Shown piece after piece: positions 42,180 through 56,660 of a stretch of DNA of 64,000 nucleotides. The stretch spans positions 1-64,000 of the forward strand of contig JBLDXI010000007.1 in the NCBI GenBank assembly GCA_047495785.1, in the 5' to 3' direction. Under the pieces are notes generated by a model that did not search any database, had not been told where the DNA came from, and saw nothing but the letters and a program-made list of their open reading frames with translations. Numbering within the stretch: position 1 is the stretch's first letter; every line of letters starts with the position of its first letter. Source of the DNA: Lepidodermella squamata (taxonomy: Eukaryota > Gastrotricha). A program made the translations under genes and the position numbers.

Positions 42180-42675
42180 ATAATTTTATATTACATTTAG
42201 GGTACGCAACCGCCGCAGTAATATTTTCATCGAACAACTTGACGATTCTTGATCCTTTCGAATTGCGATTCTTTCGATTGCCGAAAGAAACTGAACCAAA
42301 AGGAATCTTTAGACGTCAGTGAATGCGTCGAGATGGCTTGCATATACATCTAAGCAAGGCATTTGATTCCCAGCCCATTGAAGGCCTGCTTTTCTGCCTT
42401 TCTCGATGGCGGCCTCGGTTATTCTGCTTTTGGTTTTTCGTGCTTATTTGCAAGGTTGATCGGTGTGAACCCCGAATAAGCTGTCCAACATTGCGCCTAT
42501 TTCGGTCATCATCTTCAGTAGCGAATTTTGTTTCAGTGCAATGTCGTGATTGACTTTCCGATGGATATTCTTGACGTGAAATGGCTCTGGTGGACCTTCC
42601 ACGATGCGGACCTTTCCATCTACGAATGGTTTTACTGGCTACCTTGGACGTGTGCCTTAACCCGAAGTTTTCCAT
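42180..42675 (-). pseudogene. Possible decayed coding sequence
   Basis: Three minus-strand stretches have protein-like composition but are not joined by a single frame. The first (about 42637-42447) includes KPFVDGKVRIVEGPPEPFHV and MMTEIGAMLDSLFGVHTDQP. An in-frame TAA at 42446-42444 separates it from a second part, RITEAAIEKGRKAGLQWAGN through SHLDAFTDV, ending at about 42313. A third, in another frame, includes RIVKLFDENITAAVAYP (to about 42190). A rival 119-codon ATG frame across the region has less natural composition. This could be a decayed gene or transposon ORF, or exons joined by introns I failed to place. No family is recognised. Confidence 0.3.
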
Positions 42676-42745
42676 TCTTTGATTAATTCATTCCAATTTT
42701 AGATCGTTCACGTGGTTTTTACAGCGTCAAACAGGGTTCTATTCA

Positions 42746-43421
42746 ATGGGCCTCACAAACTTATTGCTGGCGGTGGCTATCGCGAATATCGCGGCGGAAT
42801 CGATAGTCACGCTATTAACTGGCCTGGCCATCAGGAATCAGGCCTGTTGACATTTCCGCTTGGGGGCTTGAGCTTCCTGATTACTTATCTTTAGGATATG
42901 CATGACTACTTGTTGCATGATTTTCACGGAATTCATCTTGAAATTATTTTCATTGGCCTGCTGATTATGGCATACGCTTTGATAGTTCAAATCTGCGCGC
43001 CGCGACGAAAAGCCCCACAAAATGGTACTTAGTCTGCCTTTTCTTAACCACAATTTAATAGTCTATTACTTCTGGCAATAGAGGAAGGATGGCGATCTGA
43101 CATTGTTGCGATACTTGCGTTCACAAACAGTATCTACTGCATGATAGGTAACGGTGCGGTATATTTCAGCGACTGGCTACTGTGAAGTCGTTGGACGTTG
43201 CAATGCCATAATGGTTGTCAATACAATCGCTGGGGACTTTCTACGACTTCTTAGGCAAGGGTGTCGGTGAGCCTCGCGGTTGGTACTCGGTTTGTGGAAC
43301 GCCTTGCCCGAATCGAACTGAGCACACAATTATCGTGTGGGCTGGTTGTATTTTTGCAGCATTCCTCTATGACGTAATACTCAGTCGCTCAAAGAGCCTG
43401 CTCCTGATAGAGAAAGGATGA
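42746..43421 (+). CDS. Small four-transmembrane protein
   Basis: The exons are 42746-42841, 42895-43024, 43082-43147 and 43255-43421; phases 0/1/1 agree and the total is 459 nt, 152 aa. The first intron would use a GC donor (CAG|GCCTGT); the others are GT-AG (57 and 107 nt). Four hydrophobic helices follow one another: LLLAVAIANIAAESIVTLLT, EIIFIGLLIMAYALIVQI, DIVAILAFTNSIYCMI and HTIIVWAGCIFAAFLYDVIL. The loop before the last one has CGTPC plus a glycosylation site (NRT). A basic CAPRRK motif follows helix 2. No family is recognised; tetraspan/MARVEL-like topology is only a resemblance. Downstream AATAAA occurs at about 43566. The model is new and unproven, but the coincidence of phase and hydrophobicity is good support. 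Confidence 0.5.
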
Positions 43422-43877
43422 ACTAAAGAAAGACTAACTTATGTTACATTCAATTCATCAAAGTTGAGAAAAACTTCTGAATAAGAATTTACTAAACTGG
43501 AATGTGATAAAAATGACGCTTCTCCAAAGAACGACGGTTTAAATGCTTGATTTATTTTCGATTCAAATAAAACTCATTATAAAGCAATGATTCGTTGCTA
43601 TTTGGATAAATCATTTTGAGCAAAAATATTTAAGATTGCCTGCAGTAAGACTAATAACTAACAGAACTTGAAATTAACAAGATGCACTTTCTTCCGCATT
43701 GATGAGCATGAATATGTTTAAAACACTATGCAGCGATGCAATTGAAATGCTGTTCTGCTAGGTGCCTCATTCGATATTTCTCCATCAAAACCGCTCGAAT
43801 ATAAATTGAAGGATTAAAACACGCGGCTTTATTTAATTATCAGTACTTCCAAATTAAAGGTTCCAACTCACAGCGGA
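43422..43877. other. Convergent 3' region
   Basis: About 450 bp of AT-rich non-coding DNA between the stop of the four-helix protein gene (plus) and the stop of the 569-aa gene (minus). AATAAA-type signals occur on plus at about 43566 and, as complements, near 43829. Confidence 0.4.
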
Positions 43878-45587
43878 TCACATGCGAGAAAAACAGAAGT
43901 TAGATGCGCCATCAAGTTCCTTCATCATTTTGAGAATCAAACCGTCACTTTCAACCCGTTGTTCGAAAAAACTAGGCGAAACTGACGACAAATATGCAAT
44001 TGTTTCCAGCAGATGACCCAAAAAATCATTGGATTCGATCGTCTTCCGAAATGATAACGCCTTTGAAGTCGCATCAACAAGTCGACCGCTGATTTCATCG
44101 CAATTTGCAGTCACGGCCAGCTGATCTTTCGTCAAACTTTTATTAGTAAGAAGTCGGTGGATGACTCGAGCAATCGCGTCCAGTTGTGGCTTTGCACACT
44201 CCGGCTCAATGCTCTCCAAGTTGGAGCACAAGAAATCAACGCGATCAGCAAGGTGGGTCAAAAGGAAATTATTAGCCATCAAAACATGACAGCTTTTGTC
44301 GACAACCTTGTCAATCAGTCCGCAGATAAGGTCGCTCGATGTCCAAATCGCACCCATGTCACACAAGGTCCACTCAGCTTTATCGTACCAATTCTCGCAT
44401 TCGCCCTTGTCATCGACAGTCAGCGCTTGCCGCCAAGATGCAAAAGCTATAGCAGCGAAAACGAGCCAAAGATCGAACGATTTCAAGAATTCTTTATCCT
44501 CCATCGCTTCTTCTGGGTCGAATAGAAACCCAACTTCATCGCTACAAACCAATTTACTAAACAACCCTTGAATCGCTGTTCGATCGAAGTTGAGACCGCC
44601 GCGTTCAGACGCGTAGTCTAGGATGCGAGTGCCGCTGAAAATCATCGAAATTGATACGTGAGTCATCCATGCGAAATCAATCGAGACAAAGGTTGGATGG
44701 ATCGAACCACTCATTTCCTGGCTCATTTCACCCCACACCAAATTGCAAATTTCCTTGATGAGCGGGTCAAACGCGCCGATCTTCGATCGGGACATGCGAG
44801 CGAGCAATTCAGCCTTCTTAATATTTTTGCTCAGCGACGTCACAATTGTCTTAAAGAAATTGGGCTGAAGCTCGCAAAGCGCGGATTTGTTCATTTCATT
44901 CAGCAATCGAAGTAATATCACGATAAAATGTAGTTCGTTCAAGTCGATTTGCTCGAGGTCCATTTCAGAAAATAGGCGCAGTAGAAACGCATTGCTCGCA
45001 ATCGCATTGTAGAATTCATTTCGAGATGATTCATTTACTTCATCGTCGATCGACTGGAGAAGGTCGAGGGCTCGAACCACGGCGAACAAACTGATCGAGT
45101 CGCAATCAGTCAAGACACCGACTGTTCGCAAAGTTTCGTCTAAATAGGACGTATCTTCAGGGTCGAGTTGCAACTTTTCGTAAATCTCAGCCATTTTTTC
45201 ATCAAACCATGTCTCGGCGTAGTAGTAGTAAAATCGGCCGAGATACGCTAGTGATAGCGCCTCCTTAAATCTACCAATTTTTACGTACAGCTCAACAATT
45301 TCCTTCAGCGGTTCGACATCAAACGCTGCCATGAGATTAGCGCCCTCCCAAAACTTGGTTATGGCAGCAGAATAACGCTTTTCATGTCGGGCTTCACGGG
45401 CATCGGCGTCACAGCAGATTTTCGTGTTACGAGTTTCGTTGAAGCAGTCTTTGCCACCCGCAGCTCGCAGACGTATTTCGCCGCAAATGCGATCGACGTC
45501 TGCTCGATCTTTCATTGGCAATAACAGGTCGGAAATGAGTTTTGATCCCGGCTCAGCATCCGTCCCGAAAATTAGCTCAAAAGCCAT
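43878..45587 (-). CDS. Unrecognised alpha-helical protein with TPR-like N-terminus
   Basis: A single exon encodes 569 aa, ATG at 45587. It is almost entirely helical by composition. Residues of about 70-140 look TPR-like (EKRYSAAITKFWEGANL, ELYVKIGRFKEALSLAYLGR, ETWFDEKMAEIYEKL). The rest alternates hydrophobic and acidic helices (for example LNELHFIVILLRLLNEMNKS), suggesting an armadillo/HEAT-like solenoid. It has no signal peptide or transmembrane segment, and about a dozen scattered cysteines. I cannot assign a family. It is the neighbour of the secreted protease gene on the same strand, about 310 bp downstream, with no evident functional link. Confidence 0.8.
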   Translation of the reverse strand: MAFELIFGTDAEPGSKLISDLLLPMKDRADVDRICGEIRLRAAGGKDCFNETRNTKICCDADAREARHEKRYSAAITKFWEGANLMAAFDVEPLKEIVELYVKIGRFKEALSLAYLGRFYYYYAETWFDEKMAEIYEKLQLDPEDTSYLDETLRTVGVLTDCDSISLFAVVRALDLLQSIDDEVNESSRNEFYNAIASNAFLLRLFSEMDLEQIDLNELHFIVILLRLLNEMNKSALCELQPNFFKTIVTSLSKNIKKAELLARMSRSKIGAFDPLIKEICNLVWGEMSQEMSGSIHPTFVSIDFAWMTHVSISMIFSGTRILDYASERGGLNFDRTAIQGLFSKLVCSDEVGFLFDPEEAMEDKEFLKSFDLWLVFAAIAFASWRQALTVDDKGECENWYDKAEWTLCDMGAIWTSSDLICGLIDKVVDKSCHVLMANNFLLTHLADRVDFLCSNLESIEPECAKPQLDAIARVIHRLLTNKSLTKDQLAVTANCDEISGRLVDATSKALSFRKTIESNDFLGHLLETIAYLSSVSPSFFEQRVESDGLILKMMKELDGASNFCFSRM

Positions 45588-45895
45588 ATTGGTAAAATAG
45601 ACAGCAAACTATCAAAAAATAACGCAGAAATAAGGAAGAACACCGTATCAATTTTGATGCCCTGCCCTCCAAGGCAGCAACCAAGTTCGTGATTCAACCT
45701 CAATTCCTTTTCCTGCCTTCGAACTGAAGTTACTAGGCTTTTTAATAACAACTCTTAAACTGAATGAACAATCAGTATGAACAATTTTAACAAAAACTTT
45801 TTCGACGAATAAAACCGTTTATTTTAAAACAGATAGCGACAATCAACAATACTGCATGTGTGATGACAGCTGAGCTTTTGAGAGTATTGCTGTTG

Positions 45896-48659
<2,764 letters not shown>

Positions 48660-49066
48660 TTTCAGCGCATTGAGTTGCTGCAGATAGTGTTCGAATGACT
48701 CGATTGATAACGAGCCATCGTGAGAAAACGCGCGAAATTTGAATCAGAGGTTAATCGCGTGCCTTGTACTGAGGCACGCGTCCAAATAGACCGCCAAAAT
48801 TGAGACAGGTGTCACGTTTTTTTATTGCTTGCTTATTCACATATAAAAGTGAAACTTCGCAACAGCTTAAGAATTCAGCCATAAGTTACACGTGGAACCA
48901 TATAATGCAAAAGCAGGCATCATCACTCACTTATTTTCAAGGGACACAAGAGACAAAAACAAGCAAAGCTACGGTTAAAAATTACGAGACATAACAATCA
49001 CGGTATTAGGTATCAAACCAGGATGAGAAATATAGGATAAAATTATAAGAAATGAGCAACGGGAAT
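48660..49066. other. Intergenic region between protease and shugoshin-like genes
   Basis: About 400 bp, no gene seen. It holds the protease promoter (minus) and the 3' end of the shugoshin-like gene. A plus-strand TATAAAA at about 48841 has no gene placed behind it. Confidence 0.4.
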
Positions 49067-51567
49067 TTAGCGGTTGCTGATACAGGGTACGAATTGCTGC
49101 AGCTCTTCATCCCACTTTCGCCGCAGTTTCTTATTCATCGGCACTTCGGCATAAGATTGGACGCACTTGGTCCGGCGAGGTCGCGAAGTTGCATCTGCTC
49201 CCTCGGTTTCACCGTCATTTCTGAGCCTCAGTGTCGCAGAATCAGCGTCAGATTGTTGAGAACGAGATCTCGAGGAAACAGCTGAGGCACTACGGTGATT
49301 TGATCGCACGCTTTCGGGTGAAGACGGGGCGGATTGCTGAGGTATCTCATCGCGATTTTCTGTGCCAGATGCTGAAGTCTAGTCAAATAGATAAGCGTCA
49401 AACAATTCTAATTCAAGGAATAAATGACAACAAACAGCTGCTAGCCGCTCAGTAGATTCTTCCGTGGGTTCGACCTTGACCTTTTTAGACCTTTTCGCCG
49501 GTTCTCCAGGCCTCCGTTTAACACTTCGAGACGAGATCGCCGCAACGGTTGGTTCCGGAACTGCAAATTCAGCGGCAGCAGCATCCTCTTGGTTATTCGG
49601 TGGCTGTGTCTCATTCGTATGCGTCTCTAGTGGCGCCACTGGTTGGGGCTGTTCAGAAGGCGGAATTTCTTGCGGCAATGGTTTCCGCTTGAGGGTGCGC
49701 GATGGCTTCTCAACTGCTTCTTTGGTGCTTTCTTTCGGCGCAGGATCTGTGCAAAAATGAAATGCATAATTGCAGGTTTCATCTCATCATTGGTACCCTC
49801 ACGTTTGATTGATTCAACTTTCTCGGCATGTTCTCTACTTCGCGAGGACTTCGTCGGTGGTTCATCAAAAGTTGCTACGGCTTCAGCCGGGACATTTATC
49901 ACAGCTGCTGGCAACTCCGGTGTTTCTTCTGCTGGTAAAGGCGGAAGTGCCTGTTTCCTTTTTTGTGTTCTAACTGGCCTTTGAGCAGGGACTTCGATGT
50001 CTTCAGCAGGCTCTACGGGTTTTGAAAGCGTTGTTTCTGCCATAGAATCAGTTAAATCATACAGTTGAGTATCTTAAAGTTCAACTTACTTTTACATGAT
50101 TGCTTCATTTGTTCAACTTCCATAGGACTGAGCGATCGCAATTGAACTATCGCTTTAGTTCTACCGATGATGGGCGATTCTGGAATAATAGGCCCAGGAA
50201 GCGGTTCATTCGGTATTTCCCCTTTCTTCTCACAGGCGATATCGTTAATAACTCCGGCGCTAATCGCAACAGAAGCAGATGTTGCCGGTGGCTGAGGTGC
50301 AGATATATCCTCGTCGCGATCGGCTCGGTTTTCTGTTAGCGAAAAGTCGAAAACAGACGGTTCAGCTGGTCTAGAAAAATCAATAAAATAACGATACAGC
50401 AGCAGATAATACGAAAGCAAATTATCTCACTTGGGAAGTTCATTGACAGGTTGCCGCCGCTTAACACTGCGAGATTTAGTGCCCTCGCCGGCATCGGCAA
50501 ATATCGTGTTTGCAACCCTAGCTTCAACCCGGCCGTTTTGAACTTTTTTCGTCACTCTGATGGATTCACTATGATTAGTCGTAGACAGACTGGCGTTTGA
50601 TGTTGAGGAGCTCGGCGTTCGAGACCTTGAGCGGGACTTCTGCTTGACAATAGGCTGGTGCTTCATTTTACTACCTTTGACAGGCGCGGATCGAGATGGC
50701 TTTGGTTTCAGAGGTGGCAAAGGTGCGCGAGACATGAAATCATCTTCGTCCATCTCATCCTCCTGCGCCACGTCCCTCTCCGGCTCATCCTCATTTTCTT
50801 CAGAGATGACAGGGATGGGAGGTGGATTTGGGTTCTGACGAGGAGCACGAACGATAGGGGCTGGTACTCTGAATGCTTCGATCAATTTTGGTGGCATTTC
50901 CGCGTCCGGTTTAGTCGCAATCGGCGCGGGACGCAGTGGTGTTGATGCTAATTTTGGATGGCCAGCGGCTCTTACGAACCGCCGCAGACTATCTGGAGCG
51001 TCTGAGAAACTTCCTTGAAGAGATCGTTGAGCAGGCGAAAACATGGGTGGATTAATAATTGAACTTTCACGGCGCCCAACTGCCGTTTTAACTTCATCAG
51101 CAAATACTTCAAGAAAGCCACTCTCCAACCGAGCGCCAATAGCACCCCAAACACGACGAGCTACTTCGTCCAAATTCTGAGCATACGAAAGCAAATTTTA
51201 CCAGTAATTTCTTAATAAAGGGACAAACCAGATCTGATGGCAATCCTCCACTTTGCCTTGAATTTCGTTCGTGCTGTGCCAATTTGGCATCGGTTTCGAA
51301 TTTGTAACGGTCGAACTGCTGCTGCAATTCGATCACGTTTTCTTTGGCTGTAACCAACTCATCCTTGAGGGCGATGTTGGCCTCTCCCTGAGTCGTGATC
51401 GATTGTTTTAATGTCACGTTTTCTTTAACAATGATATTGTTTTTTTCTAAGATGCTTTTATTGGCATCTCGAACCTCCTTAAATCGTTTTTTGTATTCTT
51501 CGAGGTAACTCCGATATTGATTAACTTTCCGCAAGAGTATTTTATTCTTTGCGGTTTCAGATGACAT
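49067..51567 (-). CDS. Shugoshin-like centromeric cohesion protector
   Basis: There are six exons: 51567-51229, 51176-50431, 50370-50090, 50036-49797, 49746-49436 and 49378-49067, with introns of 50-60 nt in matching phase, giving 742 aa. The N-terminal 110 residues are a coiled coil (KNKILLRKVNQYRSYLEEY onward), as expected for the PP2A-binding dimer of shugoshins. The middle is disordered and Pro/Ser-rich, with basic repeats SRSVKRRQ and SRSVKRRP. The C-terminal RRTKCVQSYAEVPMNKKLRR (ending at about residue 726) resembles the shugoshin SGO box (basic, then SY-x-E...KLRR), which binds phospho-H2A. Shugoshin protects centromeric cohesin in mitosis and meiosis. The box lies in the final exon and is seen only in the spliced model. 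Alternatives are other nuclear coiled-coil proteins. Confidence 0.62.
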
Positions 51568-53306
51568 AACTTTGAATCTATTAAATATATAAGTAAATTG
51601 GTTATATGTATATAAGAAATGAACAAGCCAAAGACAGAAGTAAAAGACAAAGCATGGCCTGTCCGCTAGTATTATGACCAAAATCTTCGCATTTCAGGCT
51701 GCCAGTGGAACAATTTGGTCAGTTGGTCGCATCCATGACTCCGCCTTGCTACCTCAAGCGCGCGCCCCATTAAGTGGGGCGTTTTAATCATATTTAATGA
51801 CAGATTTGAGAGGTCCCACGGTCCGCAGTGTTTTACTACAACAAATTGCGGGAATTTTGCAGAGCTATTAGATCAAGTAAAATAAGCCAGCAGCAACAGT
51901 CCTGGGTCCGTTTTCGGGGGTGAGCGGCCCTGGTGCCCTAAAAAAATCCAAAAGCGATTCTCCGATCTCACCACTGGTAACAGCCATTGAAAGAAGACAT
52001 CAGAGCTGGCACAAAAACTTGCCAGTTAATTCACATGGGATCATGAATTCGTAAGCCTTGATCGGTACATAGTATTCCAAATTGTTGCCAGTCAACGAAA
52101 AACCAAAAACACATGGCAAGAACGGTGATAACTCAATAAAAATTAAGAAACCGGCAGAGCTTGTAGGTTGTAGGTTGTAGGAAGACTTCTGTTCCGTAGC
52201 TGTAAACTGTAGACCTTATGTCCAGAACGGGAGTCACGCGAAGATGCCCATAAATATTAATACCTGGGATACGTAAAGCTCGGCATGTGGCTAAAAGCAT
52301 AAAAATTAGCTGGACCATTTGCTTACTGGCAGGCAAACGAGTGCTAGGAAACAAGATTCGGCTTACTCGTGGCTTACTCAAAGCAGAAATGTGGCTCTGA
52401 TCGCTGCGTGAGTCGTGAGTTACATTAAATAGCTTGAGCAGGCGATATATGAGAGATGGCTAGACCGGCTGCTGGGTACTGGAATTTAGGGGGCAATCAA
52501 GTGTCCAGCTTTAATCACAGCAATCACAGCCAACAGTCAACAGACAACAATCGAGTTGCGGCCCTCCCTTCGATCGTTGGTTCGATCGTTTTACCTTTCT
52601 TTCTTTTCCTCTCTCGCGGCGCGCGACCGCCAATATTTGAAAAAATTCTTCAAATGTTTAAAAATGTTATTGCTATATTTATTCAAAAATAGTTTTTAGA
52701 AGATCAAATTTTTAAATTAAAAATAGAAAAATTTGAAGCTATGGCAACGCATTACAAGTCCCCACAAGTCCCTTGTAGTCTCTGCGAAGAGTTTCAAACA
52801 ACCATCCAGCAATCGAACCACAAACCACTCAGAGCAGATTGGTCCTCAAGTTTCAATGCCTGTTGTATATTGGTACGGTTATTCCCAATGCGTTTACAGT
52901 TTCCGCCTTGAAAAGGTCGCTTACGAGTTACCAAGGAGCAGTCGTGGAGCTTCGGCTCTATTAATCTATTATAATATTTCTAAGAATATGTGTTCGATTC
53001 TTTCTGTTCATGATTTGGTAAAAACAATTCGTTTTGACCTATGTTGGTCTAAGTGGAAACCAATAGGCATTGACGGTATAAAAATTGCAGTCATCGCGAA
53101 CGTCAATGCTAAAGTTTCATTTATCTTACATATGGCAAAGCGACTGGTTTTAGACAGAAAACTTGCACAATAGTGATTGCTGATATTTTAAACTGAAAGT
53201 CTTTTAGCAGATCAGCAATCATCTGAGAACACTTGGTTCAATAACACTGAAATTAATTTTTCATTTGATAGAGAAATTAATTGAAGTAACTCGCCACGAA
53301 CTTACG
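51568..53306. other. Divergent intergenic region
   Basis: About 1.7 kb between the shugoshin-like (minus) and FAM227-like (plus) genes. A frame open from 52733 to 53173 (about 146 codons, no ATG at its start) might hold upstream FAM227 exons, but I could not join it in phase. An acceptor TTTTTCATTTGATAG ends at 53270. The rest shows no gene; both promoters must lie here. Confidence 0.4.
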
Positions 53307-55094
53307 ATGAATTCCTTGAATAGACAGCATACTCCACTAATTCGCTATGACAACGACTTGTCGAAGGATCCTCTTGCCGTAAAGGAGGAGCTGAAATCGT
53401 TATCGGAGCGTCAAGCGACCAAGTCCCCATACGAAGTCGGTAGTCTTTCTTTACTTAATGAACGGATCATGCAGCTTGAAGACGAGCTAGGGTCGTACGA
53501 ACGCGACGTAAGCAAATTTGAAAAAATGTACACCGGCACAGATCCAAAGTACTACATGAACGACAAGCTCAATGTGGACAATTCTCGCAAAAAAGACATG
53601 CCATTAGTCAGGAATTTCAGGTCGGCCTATAGAAAGCAAATTTCTAAGCTTAATTCTATGCCGCTGAGATACGAAGCTGTTACAACTCCTGCACCACGAG
53701 AGGAGCATGTCAACTCGACTTCCATCGCTGTAGATATTGAGGTTGATGATTTAACACCTGAAGACAGAAATATTGCCCGACAAATGGAAGGCAAGCCAAA
53801 ATTTGTTGAGATGTACAGCTTCCCCGGGTTCGACGATCCTCTCCGTTTGGAGAAGTTGCCGTATGGTGTATCCCTGAACAAAATTATCGAAGCTGTAATA
53901 AAGTCTCAACCTGGCATGCCTAACAAAAAACCTCGTTACGCCAAATGGATGCGCGTGATGATGATGAAGAAACAGTGTCGCTCAATAATTTTGGACCTCT
54001 TTTGGTGGTTTCTTCTCGACAGATTCAAGGAGCATATTCCCGATGTCATGTCCCAACTCCAACTTCGTATATCTGATAATTACCGCGTTTATCTTGAAAC
54101 CGAGATTCCATTTGACCGCTATCGTGATCCATTTTTCAATTATTTCGCCCAAATGCTTGCTCAAGCCGTATATGCGTGCTTTTGTTACGTATTTCCTGAT
54201 TCATTTGCAAAATACAATGAACATTTCAAAGAGCGCTTGTTGGAAATCTGTGGCGAATGGTTTCAAGGTAAGAGAATGAATATGGATATAATGTCATTGC
54301 CGGCAACTTATACTTTTAGGCACAAAAATTACCTCTGGTTCATGGAAAAAATGGAATTATCTAAATTTGGAACCAAATGGGCTCCGATTGCGAATGGAAG
54401 CCGCAGAGGCCGCTGCGAAAGAAGATACGAAAAGAAAAAGTTCGCCTATTTTTATCTTGTTCTTTCTCCGGCAATAATTTCATGTTATTTAATCAGAGGG
54501 CCTGTTTTCTCTCGAATGGGTGAAAAATTTGGGATCGACATCGAATCTGCAAGCAGCTCCTGTTGATGAGGACCCTGAATCTGGGTTCGTGGAAAAACAA
54601 GCCAAATCAAGCAGGCCCAAGTCATCGAAAAAAGATAGGCCTGAAATAGAATATAAACAAATTGGAAGATTAGCGTGTGAGAGTCATTTGTTCGATTTGT
54701 CCGGCCATACTCCCCTCTTGGCTTCGTCTTGTGCCAGAAAGGGTGCGGATATAAACAATGTGGGCACACACTTTCTTCTGCAGCATCGATACGTTAGACC
54801 TGAAAAGTATGTTAGGATCAGCTTTGTTTTGTATCAATCAACACATTTATTTTTTTATTCAGCTTTGATGAGGAGGAGTCAAGGTACGTTAAAGAGATGT
54901 TCAAACGCAAGCGGGAAGATACACGGACACAAATTCGCAAGATTAATGGCATGCTCCGTACTTGCCATTTGAACGAGGAGAAAAGAAACAAGAAAATGCG
55001 AGATATGGATCGTTCCATTGAGGAATTCTTATCTGATAAAGAACGCGTTCATCGAATGGCCGATATTCTTGCGCTTAAAAGCCTGACAGACTAG
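53307..55094 (+). CDS. FAM227-family protein
   Basis: The exons are 53307-54267, 54320-54439, 54497-54806 and 54863-55094, giving 540 aa. The first ATG after the acceptor ending at 53270 is used; a longer N-terminus is possible. The centre has the FAM227 signature: a helix ILDLFWWFLLDRFKE, LRISDNYRVYL, then FFNYFAQMLAQAVYACFCYV with FPDSF, and LEICGEWFQG. The next block, LFDLSGHTPLLASSC, matches the family's later conserved region, and the C-terminus is coiled coil. FAM227A/B are uncharacterised proteins linked to ciliated and testis tissue. Two other ciliary genes lie within 5 kb. Confidence 0.78.
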
Positions 55095-55908
55095 TTGATT
55101 CTCGATACTGTTTAATATTTTTTTACCGAACTTTAACGATGCTTGATCATTTGTGATAATAAAATTGCTTTCATAAGTTTATCGGTGCAATCTCGACTAA
55201 ATTTGCTTGCAATAATGGGTTTCATTAACTGTTGCGATGGGTTTTCGACTGGCCATTGTCAAGAAGGGCAGCATGCATGTTAGCCAAACTGCGGTCTGCG
55301 GGAGTTGTTTACTCAGCAGAAATTATTAGAATCTGCGGCCCGAGAATATTCATCGGCGAAAATATTATGTTGCTTACGTTTTCCTGCAACCAATGTGATA
55401 TCCAACGCTATATAGGTAACCGTATATTACAACCAATATGCTTGGTGTGTAACGGCCAGCCTTATTATTTTCACTCTTTATTATGATCAGAAGCGCCAGG
55501 CAGCGCGTAATCTCGGAACGCGTAGACTTTTTTATAAATTGCTCGTGCCGCGGAAACTTGATCCATCAGAATAATGCGATAGAATGGTACCATAACAATC
55601 GTTAATATTATCAAAAGCAACGGGAAATATTCTCCTACTGCATACTGATGGCTTAGTGCAAATTATGTAGCATAGATGAATACTGTTTGCGCTGATGCAA
55701 ACCTACCTTTATCATAATACAGCGCTAGGTATATAACATAAAGAAAGATGAATGCCGTTGGCGAATGCAAGTGGTGCCATAGCGATTGGGCGGACGTATA
55801 AAATAAACACAGAGAACCGCATCTCTCGGAATATTCCAGTTTTATTGCTCGCGCATTACTTTCCGAGTCTTCATATAGACACATAACTTCTCACAATCCA
55901 AACCCAGG
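55095..55908. other. Intergenic, no gene recognised
   Basis: About 800 bp. An 84-codon frame at 55232-55486 has scattered cysteines but no supporting features. It presumably contains the promoter of the EF-hand gene. Confidence 0.4.
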
Positions 55909-56660
55909 ATGAAATTTCGGAAAAAGAAGGAGCCAAAGAAGGTGAGATTTGCGAAGCCATTTAAAATTACATTTCAGGCCTTTGATTTATTAGACCAAAT
56001 TCGAGCGAGTCGAAGAGGAGGCTACATTATTAGATCCGAAATTGCTACCCCCAGGAATAACACATGACGAAATCCGAGGTAAATAATGACAATTACACTA
56101 TTATTCTCTGTAATAACTGTACTCCGTCTATTCAGCCTACATTCTAGCCTTTCGACAGTTCGATAAAAGTCAAGATGGCTTTATTAACGCCGAAGAACTT
56201 GGTCAACTCTTGCGAACACTGGGTGAGAACCCGACGGAGCAAGAGCTTATCGATTTGATTTGCGAGGCTGATATGGATGGTAAGAATTTTGTAAAATCCT
56301 ACATAGGTCATAATGTTATGCGCGTGTAGGTAGTGGACAGGTCGATCTTGTCGAATTTATTTGGCTCATGAACAATCGCGAAAAGCGCGCTAGATGTGCT
56401 GATGAGATGAAACTTGCTTTCAAAATGTTTGATCTTGACAACGACGGCTTAGTAACAGCTTCGGATTTTAGACGAGTCATCGAATCCATGGGCGAATCTT
56501 TCTCCAACTTCGAAATCGATTGCATGATAGGCGATGGCGATGATGACAAAGATGGAATGCTTGCTTACATGGGTAAGATAGATTTTCGTGGGACATTTTG
56601 AATTATTAAATATGTGTTTTATTCTTTCCAGAATTCGGTAAACTTATGCTGAACTCTTAG
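55909..56660 (+). CDS. Calmodulin/centrin-like four-EF-hand protein
   Basis: The exons are 55909-55941, 55994-56078, 56136-56279, 56330-56572 and 56632-56660, giving 177 aa. A basic N-terminal extension (KFRKKKEPKK) precedes about 40 linker residues and four EF-hand loops: DKSQDGFINAEE, DMDGSGQVDLVE, DLDNDGLVTASD and a fourth, GDGDDDKDGMLAYME. Loops 1-3 keep good calcium ligands; loop 4 is unusual, being stretched and very acidic. The last exon adds only EFGKLMLNS. It is likely a Ca2+ sensor. The lysine-rich extension and length favour a centrin- or calmodulin-related protein rather than calmodulin itself. Two acceptors 16 nt apart precede exon 2 (55977 and 55993); only the downstream one keeps the frame open. 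Confidence 0.88.

Noticed and set aside
42323-42553. 76-codon plus-strand frame with CFWFFVLICK
   Set aside because: Antisense to the decayed coding stretch; no further support.
52733-53173. Possible N-terminal exon of the FAM227-like gene
   Set aside because: No donor could be joined in phase to the exon beginning at 53271; the ATG after that acceptor was used instead.
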